Shown: piece after piece, positions 1-10,867 of the stretch
How the letters are laid out: every line of letters starts with the position of its first letter
How positions within the stretch are numbered: the stretch's first letter is position 1
Assembly (NCBI RefSeq): GCF_014873485.1
Contig: NZ_JADBDT010000001.1
Location: 3,590,501-3,654,500, forward strand
Direction of reading: 5' to 3'
DNA length: 64,000 nt
Source of the DNA: Sphingopyxis sp. OAS728
GTDB lineage: Bacteria; Pseudomonadota; Alphaproteobacteria; Sphingomonadales; Sphingomonadaceae
Made by a program: the position numbers and the translations under genes
The notes under the pieces: generated by a model
The model's database searches: none
What the model was told of the DNA's origin: nothing
What the model saw: only the letters and a program-made list of their open reading frames with translations

Positions 1-1
1 G

Positions 2-598
2 CGGCATATCGCCGAGAGCGAGGTCGAAGCGGCGATGCTGGCGATGATGCACAACCGCCGGCTCGGCCACCTGCTCGATATCGGCACCGGCACCGGGCGG
101 ATGGCGGAAATTTTCGCGCCGACCGCGCGCCGCATCACCGCGCTCGATCGCAGCCCCGAAATGCTGCGGATCGCGCGCGCCAAGCTCGCGGGGCAACCGA
201 TTCCGGTCGACCTGCTGCAGGGCGATTTCCTGAACCTGCCGGTCGCCGATGCGAGCGTCGACAGTATTGTCATTCACCAGGCGCTCCACTTCGCGCACGA
301 ACCCGACCGGGTGATCGCCGAAGCGAGCCGCGTGCTGCGCGGCGGCGGCCATTTGCTCGTCGTCGACTTTGCGCCGCACGAGGATGAGGAGCTGCGCAAT
401 TTTGCTGCGCACGCACGCCTTGGCTTTTCGGACGCGCAGATCCGCGGCTGGTTCGCCTCGGCGGGCCTGCTGCTGGAAAATACACAGACGCTCGAAGGCG
501 GGGAGCTGGCCGTGAAGCTATGGCTCGGCCGCCGTCGCAGCGATGAAGATCAACCCACCGTCCCCGGTGACGGACAAAGTAAAAGGCTTGCGGCATGA
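2..598 (+). CDS. SAM-dependent methyltransferase domain, probably the C-terminal part of an ArsR-fused regulator (5' end off window)
   Basis: The frame is open from the first bases of the window, so the true start lies upstream. The visible part starts in a helix (RHIAESEVEAAML) like the linker of ArsR/SmtB-methyltransferase fusions, then has a class I methyltransferase fold: SAM loop LDIGTGTGRM, acidic residue in ALDRSPEML, and QGDFLNLP. The stop overlaps the metF start as ATGA, so the two are translationally coupled. In alphaproteobacteria ArsR-type regulators control methionine and S-adenosylhomocysteine genes, and a SAM-binding fold fused to one could sense SAM or SAH. That regulatory role is inference because the DNA-binding half is not visible. 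A plain methyltransferase is the alternative. Confidence 0.75.
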   Translation, partial: RHIAESEVEAAMLAMMHNRRLGHLLDIGTGTGRMAEIFAPTARRITALDRSPEMLRIARAKLAGQPIPVDLLQGDFLNLPVADASVDSIVIHQALHFAHEPDRVIAEASRVLRGGGHLLVVDFAPHEDEELRNFAAHARLGFSDAQIRGWFASAGLLLENTQTLEGGELAVKLWLGRRRSDEDQPTVPGDGQSKRLAA

Positions 599-1536
599 CG
601 TCGAATTTGAACTCGTTGGCGGAGGCGCGCCGTGCCGCAGCATCGCCGCTGTTCGCCAATCTCGAAGGCGATATCGGCGTCAGCTTCGAATTTTTCCCGC
701 CGAAGACCGAGAAGATGGAAGCGCAGCTGTGGGACACGTTCCGCACGCTCGAGCCGCTGGGTCCGAGCTTCGTTTCGGTTACCTATGGCGCGGGCGGATC
801 GACGCGCGAGCGCACCCATGCGACCGTCGCGCGTATCGCCGCCGAAAGCCGCGTTCCGCCAGCCGCGCACCTGACCTGCGTCGAGGCCTCGCGCGCCGAG
901 ATCAATGAAGTGGCAGAGGCTTATTGGGAAGCCGGGGTGCGCCATATCGTCGCGCTGCGTGGCGACGTTCCGGGCGGCGAGCCCTATCGTGCGCATCCCG
1001 ATGGTTATGCCAATGCGATCGAACTGGTCGCCGGGCTGAAGGCGATCGCGCCGTTCGACATTTCGGTCGCCGCCTATCCCGAAACGCATCCCGATGCGAC
1101 ATGCGCCGAAGCCGACCTCGACAACCTCAAGCGCAAGCTCGACGCCGGCGCGACGCGCGCGATCACGCAATTCTTTTTCTCGCCCGATAGCTTCCTGCGC
1201 TTTCGCGATACTGCCGCGGCGGCGGGCATCGACGCGCCGATCATTCCCGGCATCCTGCCCGTGTCGAACGTGTCGCAGACGCGCCGCATGGCCGACATGT
1301 GCGGCACCGCGATCCCGGCGTGGATGGTGTCGCTGTTCGACGGACTCGACGATCACCCCGCCGCGCGCCAGCTCGTCGCGGCGACGATAGCCGCCGAAAT
1401 GTGTCGCCGCTTGTATGCGGGCGGCGTGCGAGATTTCCATTTCTACACGCTCAACCGTGCCGAACTCAGCTATGCCATCTGCCACCTTCTGGGCTTGCGT
1501 CCGCGGGTGGCGCCCGCGACGGAGAAAGCAGCATGA
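595..1536 (+). CDS. metF: 5,10-methylenetetrahydrofolate reductase
   Basis: The 313-residue protein reduces methylenetetrahydrofolate to 5-methyltetrahydrofolate, the methyl donor for methionine synthase, using FAD in the cytoplasm. Family signatures are the N-terminal SFEFFPPKT, the VTYGAGGS strand-loop, the HLTC segment, ALRGD, and ITQFFF near residue 195. Length is normal for the family. The start overlaps the upstream methyltransferase stop by 4 bases and the stop overlaps the metH part 1 start by 4 bases (ATGA), giving one tightly coupled operon that makes and uses methyl-folate. Confidence 0.97.
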   Translation: MTSNLNSLAEARRAAASPLFANLEGDIGVSFEFFPPKTEKMEAQLWDTFRTLEPLGPSFVSVTYGAGGSTRERTHATVARIAAESRVPPAAHLTCVEASRAEINEVAEAYWEAGVRHIVALRGDVPGGEPYRAHPDGYANAIELVAGLKAIAPFDISVAAYPETHPDATCAEADLDNLKRKLDAGATRAITQFFFSPDSFLRFRDTAAAAGIDAPIIPGILPVSNVSQTRRMADMCGTAIPAWMVSLFDGLDDHPAARQLVAATIAAEMCRRLYAGGVRDFHFYTLNRAELSYAICHLLGLRPRVAPATEKAA

Positions 1537-2579
1537 CCGCCCGTGAAGCTTTGATGGCCGCCGCGAAGGACCGCATCCTGATCACGGATGGCGCGTTCGG
1601 GACCGAAATCCAGAACTGGAAATTGTCCGAGGCCGACTATGCCGGCACGCTGGGGCTCGCGCATGACCAGAAGGGGAATAACGACATCCTCGCGCTGACC
1701 GCTCCGCACGTGCCGGAGAGCATCCATCGCGCCTATTTCGAGGCGGGGGCGGACATTGCAGAGACGAACACCTTCAGCGCCAACCGGATCAGCCAGGCCG
1801 ATTATGGCGCCGAACATTTGGTGCGCGAAATCAATGTCGAGAGTGCGCGGCTGGCGCGGCGGATCGCCGACGAGTTTCAGGCGAAGGATGGTCGTCCGCG
1901 TTTCGTGGCGGGCGCGATCGGCCCGACCAACAAGACGCTGTCGCTGTCGCCCGACGTCAACGATCCCGGGTTTCGCGAGATCGACTTCGAGTATCTGAAA
2001 GATGTGTATCGCGAACAGATCGATGCGCTGGTCGAGGGCGGGGTGGATTTTATCCTGATCGAGACGATCTTCGACACGCTCAATGCCAAGGCCGGGATCA
2101 TGGCGGTCATCGAGGCCGGAGAGGCACTGGGCCGTGACCTCCCGATCATGTTGTCGATGACACTAACCGACCTGTCGGGCCGTAACCTGTCGGGACATAC
2201 GGTCGAGGCCTTCTGGCACGCCGTTCGCCACGCGCGGCCGTTGACGATCGGGCTCAACTGCTCCTTCGGCGCAACGCAGCTCCGCCCGCACGTCAAGACG
2301 CTCAGCGAGATCGCCGACACGCTAATCATGGTCTATCCCAATGCGGGCCTGCCCAACGAGCTCGGCGAATATGACGAGCTGCCCGACACTACCGCCGGGC
2401 TGGTTGGCGAATGGGCCGATCATGGACAGGTCAATATCCTCGGCGGCTGCTGCGGTTCGACGCCGGCGCATATCGCGGCGATCGCGAAGGCGGTAGAAGG
2501 GCTGCCGGCGCGCGTGCTGCCTGAGGTGCCGGTGCGGACAAGGCTCGCGGGACTCGAACCCTTCACTATGGCGGCCTAG
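1533..2579 (+). CDS. metH: Methionine synthase part 1: homocysteine S-methyltransferase domain
   Basis: The 348-residue protein is only the zinc-dependent homocysteine-binding barrel of cobalamin-dependent methionine synthase. It opens with [13 protein letters not shown]. The zinc ligands are seen as the cysteine in GLNCSFGA and the pair in GGCCGS close to the C-terminus. The frame stays open upstream, but the ATG at 1533 overlaps the metF stop and gives the usual N-terminus ([11 protein letters not shown]). The remaining MetH domains are in a separate gene 119 bp downstream. Such a split MetH is known in sphingomonads and relatives, and the two chains presumably act together. Confidence 0.95.
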   Translation: MTAREALMAAAKDRILITDGAFGTEIQNWKLSEADYAGTLGLAHDQKGNNDILALTAPHVPESIHRAYFEAGADIAETNTFSANRISQADYGAEHLVREINVESARLARRIADEFQAKDGRPRFVAGAIGPTNKTLSLSPDVNDPGFREIDFEYLKDVYREQIDALVEGGVDFILIETIFDTLNAKAGIMAVIEAGEALGRDLPIMLSMTLTDLSGRNLSGHTVEAFWHAVRHARPLTIGLNCSFGATQLRPHVKTLSEIADTLIMVYPNAGLPNELGEYDELPDTTAGLVGEWADHGQVNILGGCCGSTPAHIAAIAKAVEGLPARVLPEVPVRTRLAGLEPFTMAA

Positions 2580-2596
2580 TCTCCCGAAAAACAAAG

Positions 2597-2687
2597 CCCG
2601 TTCGCCCTGAGCTTGTCGAAGGGCTGTTCTTCCATCGGGCCATCGCAAAAGAAAAGGGCGGGGCTTCGACAGGCTCGGCCCGAACGG
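2597..2687. repeat. Palindromic REP-like doublet between the two metH genes
   Basis: Bases 2597-2623 and 2661-2687 are inverted copies of one 27-base unit, about 21 of 27 positions matching, with the core TGTCGAAG and the ends CCGTTCG/CGAACGG. The unit belongs to a repeat class I recognise as common in sphingomonad and other proteobacterial intergenic regions. The right copy ends 12 bases before the metH part 2 start codon. The doublet can form a long hairpin that could act as a partial terminator or mRNA stabiliser inside the operon. Confidence 0.8.
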
Positions 2688-2698
2688 AAAAGAAAAAC

Positions 2699-5317
<2,619 letters not shown>

Positions 5318-5326
5318 CGCGCCTCG

Positions 5327-5357
5327 GCACGCCTGTCCGATAAGGGGACAGGCGTGC
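5327..5357. terminator. Hairpin after metH, probable end of the methionine operon
   Basis: Two perfectly complementary 12-base arms (5327-5338 and 5346-5357) are separated by a 7-base loop, 9 bases after the metH stop. There is no run of T after the stem, so it may be a weak terminator or an RNA-stability hairpin and not a classical intrinsic terminator. Confidence 0.55.
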
Positions 5358-5410
5358 GGTTAACCAGCTTCGCGAACGACGGGTGCGCCAAAAGCCGCTA
5401 TGGGCGGAGC

Positions 5411-6370
5411 ATGTTCAAGGCAATTCTCCATCGGCCCCTGTTGCCGCTGCTCGCCCTTCCGCTGCTTCTCGCGCCGGCGCCGCTGCCCGCGCAGACCGGC
5501 ACCGCGCCCTACAGCGTCGACGGCCGTGGCTTTAACCGGCTTCAGGAAGCGGTCGATGCGATCGGCGACGGCGAGGGCACGATCCGCATCGGACCCGGCT
5601 ATCATCGCGACTGCGCGGTGCAGACCGCCGGCCGCATCGCCTTTGTCGCCGCTGAACCCGGCCGCGCGGTCTTCGACGGCGTGACCTGCGAGGGGAAGGC
5701 GACGCTGGTGCTGCGCGGCAACGGGGCGCGTGTCGACGGGATCGTGTTCCAGAATCTGCGCGTGCCCGACGGCAATGGCGCGGGCATCCGCCTCGAGCGC
5801 AGCAATCTCGATATCGTGAACAGCATGTTCCGCAATAGCGAGGAAGGCATACTGACCGGTGACGATGCGGCGGCGACGCTGACGATCACCCGCTCGACCT
5901 TCTCGCGGCTCGGCCGCTGCGACCGCGGGCTCAGCTGCGCGCACAGCGTTTACACCGGCGCGTATGGCCGCGTCATCGTGACGAACACGCGCTTCGAAAA
6001 AGGCAGCGGCGGCCATTATCTCAAGACGCGTTCGCCGCAGGTTGAGATCAGCGACAACAGTTTCGACGATACGCAGGGGAAGGGGACCAATTATTTGATC
6101 GACCTGCCCGCGGGATCGACCGGCCGCGTCACGGACAACCTGCTCATCCAGGGCCGTGACAAGGAAAATTATGCGGTACTGATCGCGGTCGCAGCCGAGG
6201 CGCGCGACAATCCGTCACGCGGGCTGGTGATCACCGGCAATCGCGCCAGCGTGCCGCAGGGTCTGGACCGCAAGACGATCTTCGTCGCCGACTGGAGCGG
6301 CGAGCCGCTCGCGATCGGACCGAACGAGATCGGCCCGGGACTGACGCGCTTCGAGAAAATTTCGGATTAG
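5411..6370 (+). CDS. Exported right-handed beta-helix protein
   Basis: The 319-residue protein has a signal peptide (hydrophobic core about residues 8-22, cleavage near PLPAQ), so it is likely periplasmic or secreted. The mature part shows successive short strand-turn repeats with Asn- and Gly-rich corners (for example TNTRFEKGSGGHYL, ISDNSF, VTDNLL) typical of a parallel beta-helix of the pectate-lyase type. No polysaccharide-lyase active site could be assigned. The frame is open from 5354, but the ATG at 5411 has a GGCGGA just upstream and gives a clean signal peptide. The 3' end overlaps the convergent ybjN-like gene by 4 bases. Confidence 0.75.
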   Translation: MFKAILHRPLLPLLALPLLLAPAPLPAQTGTAPYSVDGRGFNRLQEAVDAIGDGEGTIRIGPGYHRDCAVQTAGRIAFVAAEPGRAVFDGVTCEGKATLVLRGNGARVDGIVFQNLRVPDGNGAGIRLERSNLDIVNSMFRNSEEGILTGDDAAATLTITRSTFSRLGRCDRGLSCAHSVYTGAYGRVIVTNTRFEKGSGGHYLKTRSPQVEISDNSFDDTQGKGTNYLIDLPAGSTGRVTDNLLIQGRDKENYAVLIAVAAEARDNPSRGLVITGNRASVPQGLDRKTIFVADWSGEPLAIGPNEIGPGLTRFEKISD

Positions 6371-6873
6371 GCTTCGCCGCGCGTTTCGATAAGCGACGCG
6401 GCGAGCGCTTCGGCGGGCGATTTTCCGCCCCACAGCACGAACTGGAACACCGGGTAAAAGCGCTCGCATTCGTCGATCGCGCTTTCGATCAGCGTTTCTG
6501 TCATCTCGAGCGGCAGCGCCGCGTCGGCGCCGAGCAGCATGCCGTGGCGGAACAATATCGTGCCGCTGTTCGACCAGAGCTCGAAATGGCCGAGCCACAA
6601 TTGTTCGTTGATCAGCGCGAGAGCCTCGTGCGCGACGGCACGCTTGTCTTCGACAACGCGGATGTCGGGGAAGGCGAGGAGCTGGATCACGCCATCGTCG
6701 GCGCGCCACACCGCGCGCAGCTCGTATGTCGTCCAGCTGCCCTGCGCGGTCGCGACGATCTCATCCTCGCCGACCATCTCGTGCGGCCAGTCGTGCGCGG
6801 CAAAATAGGACGCGAGCATCTCCATCGGGGCTGCGTCCTGGCCGTCATCGTCGTCGTAAATATCGTCACTCAT
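6367..6873 (-). CDS. YbjN-domain protein
   Basis: The 168-residue protein has an acidic N-terminus (MSDDIYDDDDGQ) followed by a domain resembling the type III secretion chaperone-like YbjN fold: an alternating strand pattern with SWTTYELRAVW, LAFPDI, and a helix around EALALINEQLWLGHFEL. YbjN proteins are soluble and widespread in alphaproteobacteria, and their biochemical role is unclear. It is the last gene of a minus-strand series (tlyA, tspO, ubiK), 99 bp from the preceding ubiK gene, so it may have its own promoter. Confidence 0.8.
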   Translation of the reverse strand: MSDDIYDDDDGQDAAPMEMLASYFAAHDWPHEMVGEDEIVATAQGSWTTYELRAVWRADDGVIQLLAFPDIRVVEDKRAVAHEALALINEQLWLGHFELWSNSGTILFRHGMLLGADAALPLEMTETLIESAIDECERFYPVFQFVLWGGKSPAEALAASLIETRGEA

Positions 6874-6972
6874 GCGCGCGCCTTAGCCCGGATGGTACGA
6901 TGACGCGAGTCCGCGTCCCGTGCCATCCGGGGAATTATTGTGCATAAACTGCCAAAAGCGCGTCCGCGTGTC

Positions 6973-7314
6973 TCAGCTCTTGGGCTTGTGCGCCGCGGGT
7001 TTGGCAGCGGGTTTTGCGGCCGGCTTCGCAGCGGCTTTCGGTGCGGCAGCGGCCTTAGGCGCGGCCGCGGGCTTCGCGACACCCTCAAGCTTGTCGAGAC
7101 GCGCCTTCAGCGCTTCGGCTTCGGCGCGTGCGGTGGCGGCCATTTTCTTTACCGCCTCGAATTCCTCACGGCTGACGAAATCCATGCGGCCAACCCATTC
7201 CTTGGCGCGGTCGCGCATCGCGGACTCGGCTTCGCGGCCCGCGCCCGCGACGGTTCCGGCAATGCCGTTCACCATCTTGGCCAGATCGTCGAAAAAGCGG
7301 TTTTCGCTCTGCAT
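6973..7314 (-). CDS. ubiK: Ubiquinone biosynthesis accessory factor, UbiK/YqiC family
   Basis: The 113-residue protein starts with the family pattern MQSENRFFDDLAKM, then a helical coiled coil (about residues 45-80) ending in a Leu-Glu heptad region. UbiK proteins form trimers that help the aerobic ubiquinone-synthesis complex and bind membranes. The C-terminal 30 residues form a low-complexity Ala/Lys/Pro tail, a common addition in sphingomonads. The gene lies 35 bp downstream of tspO on the same strand. Confidence 0.85.
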   Translation of the reverse strand: MQSENRFFDDLAKMVNGIAGTVAGAGREAESAMRDRAKEWVGRMDFVSREEFEAVKKMAATARAEAEALKARLDKLEGVAKPAAAPKAAAAPKAAAKPAAKPAAKPAAHKPKS

Positions 7315-7349
7315 GTCTAAATTCCTCCGTCGGGGCTATCCCCTTGCCA

Positions 7350-7901
7350 CTATCCTATTTGGGTGCTGGCAGCGGCGGGAACAAGGGTTTCGGCATCGGG
7401 ATTGCGCTGATCAATCTGGAAATTGAGGATCGCGGCAAAGCTGAGCCAGATCATATAGGGCACGAGCAGCCACGCCGCGGCCTTGCGGATCGGCGCAAAA
7501 GCGAAGGCGGTAGCGACCGTCACCATCAGGATGAAGATGATCACATAGAGCGCGGTCGTCACTTGATGCTGCCCGAAAAACAGCGGCGACCAGGCGAAAT
7601 TGGCGAAAAGCTGGACGAAAAAAAGCAGCAGCGCAAAACCGCGCCCCTTCGCGCCGCGCGCGTGCAGGATCATCGCGAGCGACAGGCCAAGGCAGATATA
7701 GAGGAGCGGCCAGACGGTGCCGAACACCCAGCCCGGCGGGGTGATTGGCGGCAGGTCGAGCGCGGCGAACCAGCGATTGCCATAACCGCTGTTCGACAAC
7801 AGGCCCGACAGGCTGCCCGCGAGCACGATGGCTGGCACGGTGACGAGCGCCCAGCGCAGATAGGACATGCGAAGCTGCCCCGGCGTTGCGATTTCGGTCA
7901 T
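7350..7901 (-). CDS. tspO: TspO/MBR family membrane protein
   Basis: The protein is about 183 residues with five predicted membrane helices and the aromatic-rich TspO signatures WFAALDLPPITPPGW, WPLLYICLG and FVQLFANFAWSPLFF. TspO binds tetrapyrroles and sterol-like ligands in the outer or inner membrane and affects porphyrin and stress responses. The frame is open to a GTG at 7919, but the ATG at 7901 has a GGGGGA ribosome site about 10 bases upstream, so the shorter start is preferred. Confidence 0.9.
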   Translation of the reverse strand: MTEIATPGQLRMSYLRWALVTVPAIVLAGSLSGLLSNSGYGNRWFAALDLPPITPPGWVFGTVWPLLYICLGLSLAMILHARGAKGRGFALLLFFVQLFANFAWSPLFFGQHQVTTALYVIIFILMVTVATAFAFAPIRKAAAWLLVPYMIWLSFAAILNFQIDQRNPDAETLVPAAASTQIG

Positions 7902-7962
7902 GTCCGCATTATCCCCCACACGCGAATCCGTTGCATCGGTGTCGCGATTGTGCGGCGCAGCG

Positions 7963-8703
7963 TCAAGCGGCTCGCTTCACCGCAGCAATCAGAAATTCAA
8001 CATTTCCTTCGGGGCCAGTAATCGGGCTTTCGACGAGATCGACGACGTCCCAGCCTTCGCCGGTCAGCCAGTCACGCACTTCGGCGCAAACGCGGGCGTG
8101 CACCGTGGCATCGCGGACGACGCCTTTTTTGCCGACTTCGTGACGTTCGGCCTCGAACTGCGGCTTGATCAGCGCGACCATCCGCGCGCCGGATTTCGCG
8201 AAGCCCATCGGCACCGGCAGCACCTTCGACAGCGCGATGAAGCTGGCGTCGCAGACGATCAGGTCGACGGATTCGGGGATGTGCGTCGGCGTCAGGATAC
8301 GCGCACTCGTCTGTTCATGGACGACAACGCGCTCGTCTTGCCGCAGCTTCCACGCGAGCTGGTTGGTGCCCGAATCCACGGCATAAACGCGCGCCGCGCC
8401 GCGGCTGAGCAACACGTCGGTGAACCCGCCCGTTGACGATCCGACGTCGATCGCGACCGCGCCGCTCACGTCCCAGCCCAGATGCGTGAGCGCATGGTCG
8501 AGCTTAATCCCGCCGCGCGACACCCACGGATGGTCGCGGCCCTTGACGCTGACCTCGGCATCATCGGCAACCTGCTGCCCCGCCTTGTCGATCTTGCGGT
8601 CGCCGACAAAGGCAAGCCCCGCCAGGATCAGCGCCTGCGCGCGCGTCCGGCTTTCGGCGAGGCCGCGGTCCACGAGCAACTGGTCGGCGCGCTGTTTGGC
8701 CAT
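7963..8703 (-). CDS. tlyA: TlyA family rRNA 2'-O-methyltransferase
   Basis: The 246-residue protein has an N-terminal S4 RNA-binding domain (RADQLLVDRGLAESRTRAQALI) and an FtsJ-like methyltransferase domain with SAM loop AIDVGSSTGGFTDVLL and the following DSGTNQL. TlyA enzymes methylate 16S and 23S rRNA ribose and were once called haemolysins. Length is normal. The start codon overlaps the dsbD-like stop by one base (TGATG), showing coupling to the upstream gene. Confidence 0.93.
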   Translation of the reverse strand: MAKQRADQLLVDRGLAESRTRAQALILAGLAFVGDRKIDKAGQQVADDAEVSVKGRDHPWVSRGGIKLDHALTHLGWDVSGAVAIDVGSSTGGFTDVLLSRGAARVYAVDSGTNQLAWKLRQDERVVVHEQTSARILTPTHIPESVDLIVCDASFIALSKVLPVPMGFAKSGARMVALIKPQFEAERHEVGKKGVVRDATVHARVCAEVRDWLTGEGWDVVDLVESPITGPEGNVEFLIAAVKRAA

Positions 8704-10766
8704 CAGGGCTTCGCCTTGTCGGTGAGCAGGCCGGGGGTCAGGATCTGCGGCAGGATTTCGGGCTTGGCGGCGCCCGGCGCATACCAGAGATAAAGCGGCA
8801 CGCTGTTGCGGCCATGTTCCGCCAGCGTGCGCGTGATGACCGGATCACCGTTCGTCCAGTCGCCGACGAGCGTGACAACGCCTGCCTTGTCGAATGCACG
8901 CTGCACCGCCTCGCGATTGATCGCCCCTGCCTCGTTCGCCTTGCACGACAGGCACCAGTCGGCGGTGAAATAGACGAAGACGGGTTTGCCGGTGGCGCGC
9001 GCCCTGGTCAGCGCTTCGGCAGAGAAGGTCGATCCGGCGCCATCGGCGGCGCGTTCGGCCTTGGCGACTTCGGCCACCGTGCCCGCGAGGCTGCCGAGCA
9101 GGAGCAGGCCCGAGGCAATCAGCAGCCACGATCGCCGGTCGCCGCGCTGGATCGCGCCGAAATGGGTGAGCAGGACAAGCGCCATGGCGACGGCGGTGAC
9201 CGGCCATATGAGCTGTTCGCCGCTGCCGAGCTGGCGCCACAGCAACCAAGCCAGTGCGAGCGTGGTCAGTCCCATCGGCAGCGCCATCCATTTGCGGAAG
9301 CGGTCCATCCACGGTCCGGGCTTGGGTAGCCGGTTCCGCAGCGCGGGCACAAAGCCGATCGCAAGGAAGGGCAGGGCAAGCCCCAGCCCCAGACCGCCGA
9401 AGATCGGCAGCGCGGCCCAGGCGGGCAGCACCAGCGTTGCGCCGAGCGCCGCGCCGAGCAGCGGGCCGCTGCACGGCGTCGCGACGAAGGCCGCGAGCGC
9501 GCCAGTCCAGAAGCCGCCGGATGCTCCGCCCTTGTCGACCAGCGCCTGCCCACCACCGAAGGACGGCAGCTCATAGGCGCCGAGCAGGTTGAGTGTGATT
9601 GCCAGCGCAAGGATCAGCAGCGCCAATACGCTCACCGGATGCTGCAACTGGAACGCCCAGCCGACCTGTTCGCCCGCCGCGCGGAGCGCAAGCAGCGCGC
9701 CGCCGAGGAGCAGCGCGGTCACGATGGCGCCCGCCGTATAGGCCAGCGCCTCGACCTTCGCCGAGCGCACATCGCCACCCGAGCGCGCGAGGCTTAGCGC
9801 CTTGAGGCTCAGTATCGGGAAGACGCAGGGCATCAGGTTGAGGATTAGCCCGCCAAGGATGGCGCCGCCGAGCGCGGTCCAGAACAGGCCCATGTCGATG
9901 CCGGCGGCCTTCCCGGCGATCACCTCGCCCGCGGCCGGCACGGTGCCGGGTTCGAGCGTCAACGACAGCCCTCGCCCGCCGCCGAGCTTCAGTAGCGCCG
10001 AAACCGGCCCCGCCTTTTCCCCCTTCGCGCGCGTCTCGACTATGATGTGGTCCCTGTTGCGGCTGACGTTTTGGGGGGCGGCATAGTCGACCACATCCTG
10101 CGTTTCGACGAACAGGTGCGGCGCGTCGATCGCGGTCGTGGCGGGGAGGGGAATGGCGAAGCGCACCATGGCGCCGCGCCTTTCCCAAGTGCCGTGGCGA
10201 TCGAGCGGTTGCGGAAGCAGCGCGCGCCAAGCGTCGAAGCGGGTGCGTTCCGCGGGCACGATTTTTCCATCGCCGGCCTTCAGCGCGACCGAAATCACGG
10301 CTTTCTCCGGCACGCACACCTTGTCGGTGCAGGCGAGCCAGTTCGCGACCCCGGACAAAGTCAGGTCGGTGCCCGGCGCGACGTTCTTGTCGACCTGCAC
10401 CTCGGCGAGCAGCGCATAGGGATGCTCATAGACATGGTTCATCATGCCGAAGAGGATCAGCGCGTCGGGCACCGGATAGCGGAAGGGGGAGATCGTCACG
10501 CCTTCGGGGGCGTTCCATTCGACCGACAGGCCGAAGCCCGCGTCGCCGCCATTCGCCCAATAGCCGTGCCACGTTTTTTCGGGCGCCATCGTCAGTGCGA
10601 GCGTCGTGCTGCTGCCGGGGGTCGGCGCCGCCGACTCGGCAACCAGTTTGGGCTGGATATGCGTCGATTGCGCGTGCGCGGGGCCGGCCATGACGCCGAC
10701 CAGCGTCAGCAATGCCAGTAGCGTGCGCACCATAAGTGTCACAAAAGCCTCACTCTGCAAATTCAT
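8703..10766 (-). CDS. dsbD: DsbD-type thiol:disulfide interchange protein
   Basis: The 687-residue protein carries electrons from cytoplasmic thioredoxin to periplasmic thiol acceptors. It has a signal peptide (hydrophobic run ending GPAHAQ), a periplasmic N-terminal domain with the cysteine pair in WLACTDKVCVPEK, a multi-helix membrane core with single cysteines in LMPCVFPILSLK and FVATPCSGPLLG, and a C-terminal thioredoxin-like domain with WCLSCK (cysteines about 605 and 608). All three redox pairs are present. An internal ATG at 10733 is an alternative start that also gives a signal peptide. Confidence 0.9.
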   Translation of the reverse strand: MNLQSEAFVTLMVRTLLALLTLVGVMAGPAHAQSTHIQPKLVAESAAPTPGSSTTLALTMAPEKTWHGYWANGGDAGFGLSVEWNAPEGVTISPFRYPVPDALILFGMMNHVYEHPYALLAEVQVDKNVAPGTDLTLSGVANWLACTDKVCVPEKAVISVALKAGDGKIVPAERTRFDAWRALLPQPLDRHGTWERRGAMVRFAIPLPATTAIDAPHLFVETQDVVDYAAPQNVSRNRDHIIVETRAKGEKAGPVSALLKLGGGRGLSLTLEPGTVPAAGEVIAGKAAGIDMGLFWTALGGAILGGLILNLMPCVFPILSLKALSLARSGGDVRSAKVEALAYTAGAIVTALLLGGALLALRAAGEQVGWAFQLQHPVSVLALLILALAITLNLLGAYELPSFGGGQALVDKGGASGGFWTGALAAFVATPCSGPLLGAALGATLVLPAWAALPIFGGLGLGLALPFLAIGFVPALRNRLPKPGPWMDRFRKWMALPMGLTTLALAWLLWRQLGSGEQLIWPVTAVAMALVLLTHFGAIQRGDRRSWLLIASGLLLLGSLAGTVAEVAKAERAADGAGSTFSAEALTRARATGKPVFVYFTADWCLSCKANEAGAINREAVQRAFDKAGVVTLVGDWTNGDPVITRTLAEHGRNSVPLYLWYAPGAAKPEILPQILTPGLLTDKAKP

Positions 10767-10867
10767 GGCTATGCCCGCGCCCGTTCATCGTTCGAAGGCT
10801 TGCCATATAGGCGGCTTTCGACGAGAGGACAGCCCGCGCTGACACCCTCAGGTTGGAGAAGCCGTCC

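Noticed and set aside
1..600. SAM riboswitch before metF
   Set aside because: The operon start lies outside the window and there is no gap before metF to hold one.
550..1485. Long minus-strand frame opposite metF
   Set aside because: It is an Arg-rich shadow of metF with no homology. Similar long frames opposite metH (2576-3658), phoK (11024-12613) and the sensor kinase (56978-59428) were dropped for the same reason; the real DoxX-like gene at 56986 is in a different minus frame.
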